From Gracilariopsis chorda (taxonomy: Eukaryota; Rhodophyta; Florideophyceae; Gracilariales; Gracilariaceae): a stretch of DNA of 64,000 bases. The notes beneath the pieces were generated by a model. That model ran no database searches. It was not told where the DNA came from and worked only from the letters and a program-made list of their open reading frames with translations. The DNA is taken from contig NBIV01000079.1 of the NCBI GenBank assembly GCA_003194525.1, positions 62,001-126,000 of the forward strand, given 5' to 3'. Position numbers and translations under genes: made by a program. This document shows positions 32,499 to 42,193 of the stretch, in pieces (within the stretch, counting starts at the first letter, position 1; each line of letters opens with the position of its first letter).

Positions 32499-34445
32499 TG
32501 GCTGATGTGGTGTTCACTCGTTGTCATCAAATTCGCTGGGGAGGTGCGGTACGCCGAGCACCACTGCGGGGGAGAGGAATGATTGTGCGTAGGATACGCT
32601 AATGACTGCTGACTCGTTGTTGTGTGTGTGCATTACTTGATGCACCTGAAACGCAGCCAGGATGTGAGCTACGACAATTGTAGCGCTTCTGACACTAATA
32701 GGAATGAACGAAGGAGGTAGAGTAGTGCAGACCGTTGGTAGCGAGCAAGATGGAAGAAGACTAGAGGGCGCACCCCCCCCCCCCCCCCTCAGCCCGAACC
32801 AAGTGTGGTTCGGTATTCCACAGAACATCACTGCAGGGAGTTGTGCAAGCTTTGAGTTGATCACATGTGTGGTCCCTCCGCATTGGGATTGTTGTTCGCA
32901 GACGATGAGAAGTAAGATTCACATGCATTTGTGGTGGGATTGCGGTTGAAGCGTACACGTGGTGTGGTTCACTGCAGCAAGCGCATGATTTGATAGTGGT
33001 ACAGTACAAAGTGGGTGTTGCGCATGTGCACAGAACAAAGCAGTAGCTGTATGTGGTTTGTAGAAATGGCAGGTGCAAACTTTGAACGTATCTGCTGATG
33101 TGCGCACGTTGCCGCGACGCATTGGATAGGCTTTTCAGCCATACAAGATGGATGGAACGGAAGCTATTTTTGCAGTGTGGAAGCGATAGGGATGGGGCGG
33201 GCATGCGCATGACAAAGACAGCAAACAGTGACGTAACGTTGGAAGACGGACAAACAGTTGATGAATGGAAGGGAGTGAAGGTCGTTGAGCGATGAGGCGC
33301 ACTACTGTTGCGACGGACGAAGGGAGCGGCGGTTTGACGGAAGAGCAAGGTTGTAGTAGCGAGGACAGTGCGCATGAAGAAAGTGGCCGGGCAGCGCGAT
33401 GAATAATTGTCAGGGAAGGAGTACAACAAGCTGAATGAAGGGCGGAGGAAAAAGTGGCAGGGAGGAGCACTGGACGGAAGCGTTTTGCAGGGGTTGGACG
33501 GGATGAAATGAAATTCGGGGTGGGGGCGTTTGCTTTTTCTGAGGCGGTTTGCAAAAACGGAATGTGAGAAAGTGGAGTGTTTGTTTGCTGCATGTTGTGA
33601 CGACTTGTCAAAAGAAGTGGTGAAAATGGAGCGGTTGTTTGGTGCCCCTTTTGTTGCGGAGAGGTTGGGAAGGTGGTTTGTATGTTGAGGTGGGTGGGGG
33701 CGGTGAGGGGTGGGAGTAAGTTTGTATGTAAGGTGAATTTGGGGCGCGAACAAGGCGGTGTATGCGGTTTGCGAAGAATTCAGGAGACGGGGAGTGTGAC
33801 GACACGATGTGTGTGTGTGTGTTGCGGAGAAGCTGCTGGATTGTAGGATTGGGCGGAGCTTGAAGAGGTGTACTGTAGATAAAAGGTTGTTGAGAAGCTC
33901 ACATGTGGGCATATCAGAATGAAGGGCGCGGGTGGGTGGTGAAGTGGCTCTGCGAGTGGCACGGCGAAGAGGAAGAGGAACATCAAGTGCGTGTTCCACC
34001 GCGCGCGGCGCTTTGCTTGTTCGCCAACGCACGCACTTGGCCTCAGCGCCTTGTTCCTGTTGCTGGATTCAGCGGTAGCGGGCGAGTGGCGCGCGAAATG
34101 TATATAGTTGCTTAAGGAAGGAGAGACTGCTTGCCTGTATATAGTATCCGGTAGGTATCCGCTGGTCCGGAAGGGTCGGATTCTACAGTAGCGATTATGC
34201 ATCCGATTATTCGGAGCTCACGTGCACGTATTTGCGTGTCGGTGCAAACTGTAGTGACAGTTCCACCAGCGCGCGCGCCGGCCGCCGCACTCGAGAGCGC
34301 GGACGCGAGCAGTGAAACGAAATGACACTTTACGCAAGCCGCCGTCGCTTTTCGCGCCGCCAGCGCGTGTATGTTTGTTGGTGCAGCAGCCACAAAACAA
34401 TTGTAACTTATATATATATATAATAAGGCACGAAAAACAAACGCC

Positions 34446-34484
34446 AAAACAAAAACAAAAACAAAAACAAAAACAAAAACAAAC
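34446..34484 (+). repeat. (AAAAAC)n microsatellite
   Basis: Six to seven tandem AAAAAC units, followed by related ACTCAA/ATCTCA hexamers that run into the stop codon of the zinc-finger gene on the other strand. Confidence 0.85.
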
Positions 34485-34514
34485 AATCACTCAAACTCAA
34501 ACTCAATCTCAATC

Positions 34515-35828
34515 TCAATGCGGCGCCACGCTGCCACTGCCCACCCCCAGCGGGTACATCATCGTTGACCCCATGCGCTGCAGCTCCGCCATTGTGACAG
34601 CAGCCGTACCGCCACCGCCCCCGTCCGCCGTGCGTGCCACCTTGTGCACGCGCTGACAATGCTGTGCCAGGCTACTCCGTCTGCCAAATGCGCGTCCACA
34701 ATGCTCACACACGTACGGTCTGAACCCTTCATGAAGCACCAATCGGTGTCGCTTGCGGTCGCTTGCCTGAGAAAACGTAGCCTCACATAGTTCGCATTTG
34801 TACGGTCGCGCGCGCTCATGCACCGATTGAATGTGCTTTCCCAGTTTGTTCTTCTCTGCAAAACTGGACGAGCACTGCTTGCACTTGAACGGCCGCAGCT
34901 TGAGATGCACCGTCTTGATGTGCTTTGCCAGGTTGGACGACTCCGTATACGTCTTGCCGCACAGATGGCATTGCGTCGGCGACGACGACGAGTGCCGTCT
35001 TGAGTAGGTCGGCTTGCTCACCGCCCCACGAAGCATGCGCGACAGCTGTGCTTGTGGTTGCACACGCTCACACCGCGTCCCACCACCACCTGCGCCGTTA
35101 CTAGCTGCGGCTGCTGCTGCTGCTGCTGCTGCTGCTGCCGCCGCTGCTGCCGCCGCCGCTGCCGCCGTCGCTGATGCACCTTCCAGCGCGGGCAAGTTGG
35201 GCATGCTCAGGAACGGGTGCGACAGCGGCGGTGAACATGTTGCAGGCGATAACAACAGGTCGATCTCAGCCTTTGCCTTCTCAAAGTAACTTGCATCTGT
35301 GCTTGCATCAGCGGAACGAGTTGAGCAAGCGGACGTTTCCACGGTACACGCTAAGCGAGCGTGCTGAGAGTGTGGCTGCGGCTGATGGTGCACTCGCCGT
35401 GACGGCAGTTGCGACGGCAGCTGCAACGGCGGCAGCTGCGACGGCAGCTGTGACGGCAGCTGTGACGGCGGCGGCTGAACATGCTGAAAGTGGTGGGGAG
35501 GCGGAGGCGGCGGCGGAGGCGGTAATGGATAGTAGCAAAGCGGCGATGAGTGTTGCGGCGGCGGAATGGGTGCTGCCGCTGTTGACGTGTGCGCTGTTGA
35601 CGTGTGCGGCGTGGTGACGGGCGAGAACGAGATGGCGTTGTCAATGATTCGAGCGAGCGATTCGGGCGACTTGAGCGCGCTGAAGGGCGGCGGCACGTGC
35701 GTGGTGGAGGAGCAGGTGGTGGTGGTTGTTAGGGGGCAAGTTATGGAAGAAGGGGCGGGTTGCACGTGTGTGGGAGTGCACGTAGAGTTCCACAGTGGGA
35801 GGCGCAACGAGGGGCGATTGCGCTTCAT
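34515..35828 (-). CDS. C2H2 zinc-finger protein with poly-Pro and poly-Ala tracts
   Basis: The ATG at 35828 (MKRNRPSLRL) gives 437 residues; the open frame extends upstream only to a TTG. The N-terminal two thirds are low complexity: Ser/Thr-rich, about ten consecutive prolines, repeats of QLPS, and a run of more than 20 alanines from (GCN)n. Residues 287-395 hold four C2H2 fingers: CHLCGKTYTESSNLAKH, CKQCSSSFAEKNKLGKH, CELCEATFSQASDRKRH and CEHCGRAFGRRSSLAQH. They are joined by linkers such as ERARPYKC that resemble TGEKPY. Tandem fingers of this kind bind DNA, so this is a probable nuclear transcription regulator. Homopolymer tracts suggest length polymorphism. A TATA box lies ~176 nt upstream of the ATG. 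Confidence 0.85.
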   Translation of the reverse strand: MKRNRPSLRLPLWNSTCTPTHVQPAPSSITCPLTTTTTCSSTTHVPPPFSALKSPESLARIIDNAISFSPVTTPHTSTAHTSTAAAPIPPPQHSSPLCYYPLPPPPPPPPPHHFQHVQPPPSQLPSQLPSQLPPLQLPSQLPSRRVHHQPQPHSQHARLACTVETSACSTRSADASTDASYFEKAKAEIDLLLSPATCSPPLSHPFLSMPNLPALEGASATAAAAAAAAAAAAAAAAAAAAASNGAGGGGTRCERVQPQAQLSRMLRGAVSKPTYSRRHSSSSPTQCHLCGKTYTESSNLAKHIKTVHLKLRPFKCKQCSSSFAEKNKLGKHIQSVHERARPYKCELCEATFSQASDRKRHRLVLHEGFRPYVCEHCGRAFGRRSSLAQHCQRVHKVARTADGGGGGTAAVTMAELQRMGSTMMYPLGVGSGSVAPH

Positions 35829-37333
35829 GGGAGAACGAGACTGGCGCGATAAGAGCAGAGAGCTGCACGGGGCGGCGAGTGGCGAGACTGTCAACAAAAT
35901 AAAAGCAACAGAGAGAGGAGAGAGTAATAGGCGAGTGTTGAGCACCAAGGCGCACAGTGGCGGGTGGGGCGATAAGAGCAGACAGCTGCTGCACGGGTAA
36001 GCGTTTTATAAATGGCGCTGGCGTCGCGCCAGCCCCAGCGAGCGCAGCGCGCCAGATAAGCTGCGCGCGCAATGGTTCGGCCACTTGGCCACTTTGAGCC
36101 GCCGGCACGCATCGCGCACGCGCCGCTCCGCTCGCTGCGCGCCGCGCTGTGTGCGCTCCCGCCCAAAACGGCGCGCTGCGCGATCCGTTACGCCTGCGCT
36201 GCGCGCCTTCGGCGCCGTGGAAAGCTGATCTCGCCGCTTGGCGCTTGTCCGTTGTGCGCCGCGCGCAACCGTTATGACGCCCGCTTGTGCGCGCGCCTTC
36301 AACTTTTTGAGCGCCAAACAAATCCCCGCTTTCAACCAACCGCCTCATACTACGCGCTGTGTATGAGCACTTGCACAACGCCCTCAAATCAAGTGTATAT
36401 GAGCCCCGCCGCAAACGACCATGTCCCACTGGTGCGCAACATCAACGCAAGCCGCCATTGCTTGCCGATGCTTCTCGCCCTCGCTTCGCCTTTTAGCGCC
36501 TAATTTGCCAAAATTTGGCATTGCAACGCCGCGCCCCCCCAATTTACATTTCGTCTCTTCGTTCCTTCTTGTATCAATGCGCCCGCTTCATGCTCGAGGC
36601 GCAACCGCCGTCCGCACCAACCCCCTCTCTTGTCGCCACATAATCTATTGCTCCCCCACAGTTCACAATTCACCTTCCCCGCCCGCCCTCCAACCAAATC
36701 GTTCGCCATGCATACGGCCCCGTCACCCGTAAAAAACCAACTTGCCACCGCTCTCGACGCACCACCTGCAAGCTCTTCGTGCTGTGATGACTGCTCGTAT
36801 CCCCGCTATTTTTAAAAAAAGCCCTCCACATGCAATTCATCCAATTCACTGCACACGTCCAACTGCGCCTCATGGCCCAACATGCGTGGTGCACCACCTT
36901 CAACCGCACTTCAGCGAACACCCTCACCATCGTTTGTAACCGTCTGTCGCTGTCTGTCCCCAATGCCGGCCGGCACATGAATGTCGCCACTTAACATGCG
37001 CCAGCCTTCGTAATCTTAACACGCATCACCAATCACACCGCTTCGTTTATTCTTTTTGATGACTCACTTGTCTGCGAGTCGCACACTACCTCAAATCCTG
37101 TACAACACTTGTACGTGTTCCTGTATTCCACCGTTGCCACCTGTCCACTCCTACCACTAGTACACGTGCACAAACGCTTTGTCCACGTCACGCTATCGCG
37201 TTGCACACATCAATCCATTTCAATCTTTTTGAGTCATCGCCATCTTTTAAGACTCCTCCCCACCGCGTCGCACTGTCAAACCATCGCCCACCGCCGTCAT
37301 CAGTCTCCCAGTGCATTATCCAACCTTCTCACC
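35829..37333. other. divergent promoter region with GC-rich island
   Basis: Between the zinc-finger gene and the DnaJ gene. About 36010-36310 is dominated by GCGC steps, like 21780-22340. From ~36500 to 37330 the plus strand is pyrimidine-rich, apparently the leader of the DnaJ gene. No gene is supported; a 262-residue minus frame is composition-driven. Confidence 0.4.
36004..36010 (-). promoter_or_regulatory. possible TATA box of the zinc-finger gene
   Basis: Minus strand TATAAAA, 176 nt before the ATG at 35828, inside the GC-rich flank. Confidence 0.4.
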
Positions 37334-38254
37334 ATGGCGTTACCGTCGCGCTCGCCTTCGCTTATCGTCCTTCTCCTTCTCGCCCTGTTTTGCGCCACAT
37401 CATCCGCCATCTTCTGCGGAAAGGAAAACTGCTACCACTTACTAGAGGTGCCCCGCAATGCTTCCAAGCTCGAGATCCGACGCTCCTACCGCAGAATTTC
37501 TTCAGAGAAGCACCCCGATAAGAAACCCGGCGATCAAAACGCAGCCGAGCACTTCCGAAAGATCTCTGCCGCCTATGAAATCCTTCTCAACGATGCCAAT
37601 CGCGCCCAGTACGACGACTTTTTGGACAATCCCGGAAAGTATTGGCGTTTCTTGATGGAAAATGCTTCCGACGTTTACGCCCCAAAGTCAAACGTTATAG
37701 TCGTTGTTACGGGCATCATTGGCGTTTTCACACTTATCCAATGGCTAAACATGAACTATACCTATAAGCACACCCTCAAGAGAATGAAGGAATCGCGCCA
37801 GTTTCAACACAAAGTTACTAGACTACTCAAGTCCAAACAGGCAGCATCAAAAGAAGAGGCCGAAACTATGATCGATGTCGTTGGACTAAAGGAACCACAC
37901 TGGAAGGATCTCATCGCCTTCAGGCTCATTAAGCTACCCCAAAGCGCTTTCAAGTACATCTCGTGGAACGTCAATTGGATCGTATCATACAACATTAGAA
38001 AGCTTGAGTACTCCGAATCGGACAAGATATACCTCATCCAAAAGAACATGCACATCACTCCCGAAGAATGGGCCGCTGAACCCGATAAGGAACGCCAAAG
38101 CATGCTGGAGGCCCAACTATGGGATGCTGACAACCGTGAGGAGTACATTCGAGCGAAGCGCATTCAGCTTAATCGATTGGGCAAGGGCAAGAAGAAGAAG
38201 AAGCATACCCCCTCACCTTATTCTGAAGTTGAACCTGTTAACATGTCCGAGTAA
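37334..38254 (+). CDS. DNAJC25: DNAJC25-like ER membrane J-protein
   Basis: The ATG at 37334 (MALPSRSPSL) is chosen since it starts a signal sequence (LIVLLLLALFCATSSA); upstream codons in frame read as leader. The 306-residue protein has IFCGKENCYHLLEVPR, a J domain with HPD at 60-62 (SEKHPDKKPGDQ), FRKISAAYEIL and YDDFLDNPGKYW. A transmembrane helix follows at ~120-139 (NVIVVVTGIIGVFTLIQWL), then a conserved cytosolic-type tail with the KLEYSESDKIYLIQKNM block. The order matches animal DNAJC25, whose J domain faces the ER lumen and stimulates Hsp70. The C-terminus is Lys-rich (GKGKKKKKH). Confidence 0.9.
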   Translation: MALPSRSPSLIVLLLLALFCATSSAIFCGKENCYHLLEVPRNASKLEIRRSYRRISSEKHPDKKPGDQNAAEHFRKISAAYEILLNDANRAQYDDFLDNPGKYWRFLMENASDVYAPKSNVIVVVTGIIGVFTLIQWLNMNYTYKHTLKRMKESRQFQHKVTRLLKSKQAASKEEAETMIDVVGLKEPHWKDLIAFRLIKLPQSAFKYISWNVNWIVSYNIRKLEYSESDKIYLIQKNMHITPEEWAAEPDKERQSMLEAQLWDADNREEYIRAKRIQLNRLGKGKKKKKHTPSPYSEVEPVNMSE

Positions 38255-38573
38255 CTATTTTTATTCAAACGCTCAAATTTTCTTCCAGAACACCCATCGT
38301 CTTGTACCCCTGTAAATGCACACATTTCTCTCAGCCATTATACCGTTTCACTACCCACAAACGTGCGCCAGCTCTCTTGACACAAGTACAGCCATCCTTT
38401 ACATAGTCAAACACTCTATACAGTAGCCATTCTCCTGCTTACATAGATCACGTTCTGCTATGCGTCACTGCCCAAGGACGTCAAAGCTCTAATAATCTTC
38501 ACACATCAAACATCAAATCGTAGTAATGTTAGTTACTCCCATTTCATTGCCATTGAGATACACGTAACGGGAA
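38255..38573. other. convergent 3' flanks
   Basis: About 320 bp between the convergent DnaJ and copine stops. No feature recognised. Confidence 0.4.
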
Positions 38574-40553
38574 TCACTGCCGTGTGGGGGCGCTCTCGCC
38601 CCGCACTTTTGTGACATAACTCAATACTTGCTCTGGAATTCCACCCAGTACTCTTTCAGCGAGAACAGAGAGGTCTCCCTTAAAGTCTTGATACGGCACG
38701 AATTGAACAAACTCACGAAGAGCAAAGTCAGTGCCCCGTCTCAACGGGCCTTTAGAACAATCCAGCGCATGCATTCTGCCAAAGTCCTCCGAGCCCACGC
38801 CGATAATCACTATAGAAAGAGGTAGCGCACTCAGTTGAATCAATTCTGCAACTGTAGCATCATAATCGCTTATCACACCGTCTGTAAGAATGAGCAACAC
38901 AGAGTATGCGAGACTATTGTCTCCGGCTCGAACGGCCGCTTCTGTTCGTCTTGAAACGACCACGCCCACCGTTCGCAGCACTTCCGAGAAAATAGTCGGA
39001 CCGAACAGTTGAATGCGATTCAGAGTGGACTTGTAGGCACGAATCAATCCCTCTACTCCTTGGCAGAATCGACCTCCAATCTCACTCTCCGTGACGGGGA
39101 AGCAGTGTGATACATTATAATTGGGTGGTAAGTTTGCCCCAAATCCGTAAGCAGGGATGCGATAATCAGATGAATAACTGGCCAACATATTACCAACTGT
39201 TCGCATTGCTGCTTCGTACTCGTTGGGCGATGTAGGGCCTACGGCATATGATGTATTGTAGTGACGTGTGCCAGGTCTTCGAGGGTCCCCGTTAGAGGAA
39301 GTGAAGTCGATAGCACAAATGAGACCGAAATCACACCAGCCACCGCGCAGGTATTCGATGAAAGACGGTTCCATCTTCTCCTCAAATTTGCGAACAGTTA
39401 GCTTTCCAATAGGATTTAACGCCATCACAGGGTGTTCTTGTGCATTGGCGCACATTCGACGAAGTGCAGGGAAGGTAGTTACGTGTTCGCCAACAATGCG
39501 TCCCGTGGAGGTGGCTTGCGTTTGTACGACGGCGAGTTTGAGTAGTCTACCGTCATCTCCTTCAGTGAGATCATATTCTGATAACGTGAACGGCTTCAAT
39601 TCGACGCCCTCTGTGAGATCAGTGTAGTCGTTGACGCTTGCCGATTTGTAGACTTCTTCCCATGGAATGTTCGGAGAATTTGGATCCATGGCAGCAGAAG
39701 CGGACTTTGGTGCACGCATGATACTGAGAAAAGGAACAAACGGTGGGGGAGCGGTTTCGACGACGGATATTTGTTGCTGCAGTTGTTCGCGTTCCGTCTG
39801 TTGCGTGATAACCTTGTTTTGCAGCTGTGCCGGTAACACGGCGGGTTGACGATCCTTCTTGAAGCGACTCGTCAGAGCCGAAATACCGCGTCTTTGCAAA
39901 TGCGGGGTGTCGATCGGAGCATTCAGTTGTGCGCGCAGGGACTGGAGGTGATGATGTTGCGCAACGCGTTGTTCATCCGACATGAGATTTGAAAACGCAA
40001 GCGTCAAGGTAATCTTCTTCTTTGCGGAGAGAATTTCCTCGGCGGAAAGACAAACGGTGCCCACAGGGTGAGTTGAACGGGACACATTGATGAGGGGAAT
40101 TTCCAACGACGCGCCTCGAGCGGATACTATCCTGCCAAGGGTGCAGTCTGCAACGCCGATGAGGGTATGGTGGTTGAGGTTTTCCGACTGGGAGCAGCGC
40201 TCGAAAACGACGATTCGAAGCTGTTGGTAAAGCTCGAATCGGTATTCAATTTGGAAGATGCGACGGTAGGACGGGGAGAAATGGCGCGCTACGGTGTCGG
40301 AGCGGGAGATCTCCTGCCAGTCTGACTTGCCCGAGGTGCGATGAAAGACGACGACAAAGGAGTTTGGAGCAAGGCCGTCGACGGTGGTTAAATCTTTGCA
40401 GGAGACTCTGACATCGACCTTGGTGCCGCGGGAGGCGAGTGGGAAGTGGTCATCTGAATGGTCAGGTGGGGGCGGGCGCACGTGGGGAGAAGGGAGGGCC
40501 GAAGGAGGGGTGGGGGGAATGGGTGGAGGCGGACGCGACGGAGGGTCTTGCAT
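38574..40553 (-). CDS. copine (C2-C2-vWA calcium-dependent membrane-binding protein)
   Basis: This 659-residue intact ORF starts with ATG at 40553. After a Pro-rich N-terminus (1-32) there is a C2A domain (~44-190), then a ~75-residue Gln-rich linker longer than usual, a degenerate C2B (~265-395), and the copine von Willebrand A domain (~400-645). The vWA has the MIDAS motif DFTSSNG (416-422), NEYEAAMRTVG, PAYGFGANLPP, FSEVLRTVGVVVS, LLILTDGVISD, LPLSIVIIGVGSEDF and FVQFVPYQDF. Copines bind phospholipids on calcium rise and recruit partners through the vWA domain; plant members (BON1) act in membrane homeostasis and defence. Weak aspartates in C2B raise doubt about calcium binding there. Confidence 0.93.
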   Translation of the reverse strand: MQDPPSRPPPPIPPTPPSALPSPHVRPPPPDHSDDHFPLASRGTKVDVRVSCKDLTTVDGLAPNSFVVVFHRTSGKSDWQEISRSDTVARHFSPSYRRIFQIEYRFELYQQLRIVVFERCSQSENLNHHTLIGVADCTLGRIVSARGASLEIPLINVSRSTHPVGTVCLSAEEILSAKKKITLTLAFSNLMSDEQRVAQHHHLQSLRAQLNAPIDTPHLQRRGISALTSRFKKDRQPAVLPAQLQNKVITQQTEREQLQQQISVVETAPPPFVPFLSIMRAPKSASAAMDPNSPNIPWEEVYKSASVNDYTDLTEGVELKPFTLSEYDLTEGDDGRLLKLAVVQTQATSTGRIVGEHVTTFPALRRMCANAQEHPVMALNPIGKLTVRKFEEKMEPSFIEYLRGGWCDFGLICAIDFTSSNGDPRRPGTRHYNTSYAVGPTSPNEYEAAMRTVGNMLASYSSDYRIPAYGFGANLPPNYNVSHCFPVTESEIGGRFCQGVEGLIRAYKSTLNRIQLFGPTIFSEVLRTVGVVVSRRTEAAVRAGDNSLAYSVLLILTDGVISDYDATVAELIQLSALPLSIVIIGVGSEDFGRMHALDCSKGPLRRGTDFALREFVQFVPYQDFKGDLSVLAERVLGGIPEQVLSYVTKVRGESAPTRQ

Positions 40554-40924
40554 GGGTGGGTGGGGGGGAAGGAGCGCGTGGGAGCGTTCGGGGAAACGGC
40601 GGAGGGGTGCAGTGGTGTTGATGAGGTAGACTGAGTAAACTACCTACCGTTGGGTAGATGAAATGCAACACGCCAAGGGAGCGGTGGAGTTGAGCGAAAC
40701 TTTACTGATTGGCGTCTACACGTACAGCATTGCTCGTGCGCCGTGCCTTGCTGGTGGTCGTGCTGTGAAGCTTCCGTTGTTGGCGCTCAGCGCACCGTTA
40801 TTGGCAATATGTACACGTGGTCGTGCTGTCCCTTGTACCCGCCTTTCAGCTTTCGCTTCGTCTTCCACCCCACCACACGTCGAAACGAAACCCGCCAAAC
40901 GTTCTCCCTCCCTCGTTAGCATCA
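40554..40924. other. upstream region of copine gene
   Basis: About 370 bp between two minus-strand genes; holds the copine promoter. No TATA box was seen. Confidence 0.35.
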
Positions 40925-42193
40925 TCAATGCTCGTCGTCCTCCTCGTCCATGTACTCTTCTTCTGCCAGCTCCTCTTGCACCCCCTCCAAGTCCCCCAGC
41001 GGGTTCATCATCTGTCTTGACGCCCGCGCTCTTTCAAAGTCAACCTTCGTTTGCCTTGCAGCCTCCTCATCCGCCCGAATTTCGCTTTCAATAAACTCTC
41101 CAAACTGCGCCGCGATCTGATAGTGCGCCACGTCCATGTCCTTGTCCCACGTCCCGTACGAGAAGAATTTGAAGTCGCTCGGCAACAACACAGTCATTTT
41201 CCATTCCAGCAGATCCGCTGCCCTCATCCATCTCGTGTAGATGGCTAGAAAATCCTGGTACCCCACGAACTGCACCACGTGCCTCACTACCCGCAACTTC
41301 GCCTTCTGCAGCTCCGCCTCTGCGAACCGTTCCCTCACAATCGCTATTAGTTCGTTTTGCATCACCTTGCAGAACGACTCCATCTCCTCTGTAAACAACT
41401 CGCATTGTTTCCGCAAACTTTCCAGTCGCTCTCCGGCCGGCAGTTGAGGAGTGAAAGAGCTTCGCAATCTTTGAATGTTTGCAAGTTGATGTTGAATGCT
41501 TCCCCGCATCTTCATTCTCGAACTCTGCCGAAGAGTTCCTCGCAGAACCCCCCCACTTCCTTCCACCCATCGCAGAATCACGTGTTCATCCACCAACATG
41601 AATCTCTCAAGGTATACCACGAACAACGGAATCCATTGGAAAAACCGTTCCACAGCGCGATGTGACAGCTTTTGACGGTATTGATGCATGATGTGAACCA
41701 TTGATTGCAAGTCCAATGTCTCGGCTCTCAACGAATTCAGCCCATGTATGATCAGTGCCGACGCTGAGTCCGTGCACGTTTGTATGGATAATCCTGGATA
41801 CTTTGCTAGGATGACCTGTTTTGCCGACATGCTGCTCTTGCCAGTTGCTGACCTTGAACCGAAAACAGGTTCAGGTTTAGAACCAGCTACTTTTTCGCAC
41901 ATGCTCTTTGTGCGCGACATAGTTCTGCTGAAGGGGGGTTTTGAATGAGACCTTGTTGAGGAAGGCGTGACGGTGGACATGGTGCGGGATACATTGCGAA
42001 ATCTTGGCCTGGAAGAAGCCCTCTGCTCTGAAGCATTCGATTTGCGTAGCGACAGAGAACGGAGAAAGCCAGGTTTGCGGGATGGTCTATCAGTGAACTG
42101 GGAAGGCCGTTCAGCATCCAGAGACATGAAACTGGGCACTGGTCTATCCAAAGAACGGGGGTTTTCCTCGACGAAGCTTTGCGAATGCGGCAT
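40925..42193 (-). CDS. unrecognised helical protein with acidic C-terminus
   Basis: From the ATG at 42193 the ORF codes for 422 residues. Residues 1-125 are Ser/Arg-rich and disordered, with several RxxS sites (SLRKS, SRTMS). Residues ~130-395 are predicted helical and well mixed: YRQKLSHRAVERFFQWIPL, LRGTLRQSSRMKMRGS, LPAGERLESLRKQCELFTEE, QFVGYQDFLAIYTRWMRA and LLEWKMTVLLPSDFKFFSYG. The end is very acidic (EEEYMDEEDDEH). A clear splice acceptor (TCTTTCAG) lies ~50 nt upstream in open frame, so an upstream exon may add to the N-terminus. I do not recognise the family. Codon use and amino-acid mix resemble real genes. Confidence 0.65.
   Translation of the reverse strand: MPHSQSFVEENPRSLDRPVPSFMSLDAERPSQFTDRPSRKPGFLRSLSLRKSNASEQRASSRPRFRNVSRTMSTVTPSSTRSHSKPPFSRTMSRTKSMCEKVAGSKPEPVFGSRSATGKSSMSAKQVILAKYPGLSIQTCTDSASALIIHGLNSLRAETLDLQSMVHIMHQYRQKLSHRAVERFFQWIPLFVVYLERFMLVDEHVILRWVEGSGGVLRGTLRQSSRMKMRGSIQHQLANIQRLRSSFTPQLPAGERLESLRKQCELFTEEMESFCKVMQNELIAIVRERFAEAELQKAKLRVVRHVVQFVGYQDFLAIYTRWMRAADLLEWKMTVLLPSDFKFFSYGTWDKDMDVAHYQIAAQFGEFIESEIRADEEAARQTKVDFERARASRQMMNPLGDLEGVQEELAEEEYMDEEDDEH

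Larger units (their letters stand above)
31254..34514. other. long stretch without a supported gene
   Basis: It contains two overlapping minus-strand frames at 31822-32498 (listed separately), a C16 run at 32773-32788, a TG run near 33809 and an AT run near 34411. From ~32760 to 34030 the minus strand is strongly pyrimidine-rich, which keeps a 423-codon frame open with no domain, probably an artefact of composition. Confidence 0.4.

Noticed and set aside
32761-34032. 423-residue minus-strand ORF
   Set aside because: Its composition is dominated by His, Pro, Ser and Thr from pyrimidine-rich DNA, other frames of the same strand are also open, it runs through a C/G homopolymer, and no domain is visible.
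35641-36429. 262-residue minus-strand ORF beside the zinc-finger gene
   Set aside because: It overlaps the 5' end of the zinc-finger gene in another frame and the GC-rich island; low-complexity Arg/Ala/Gly content.
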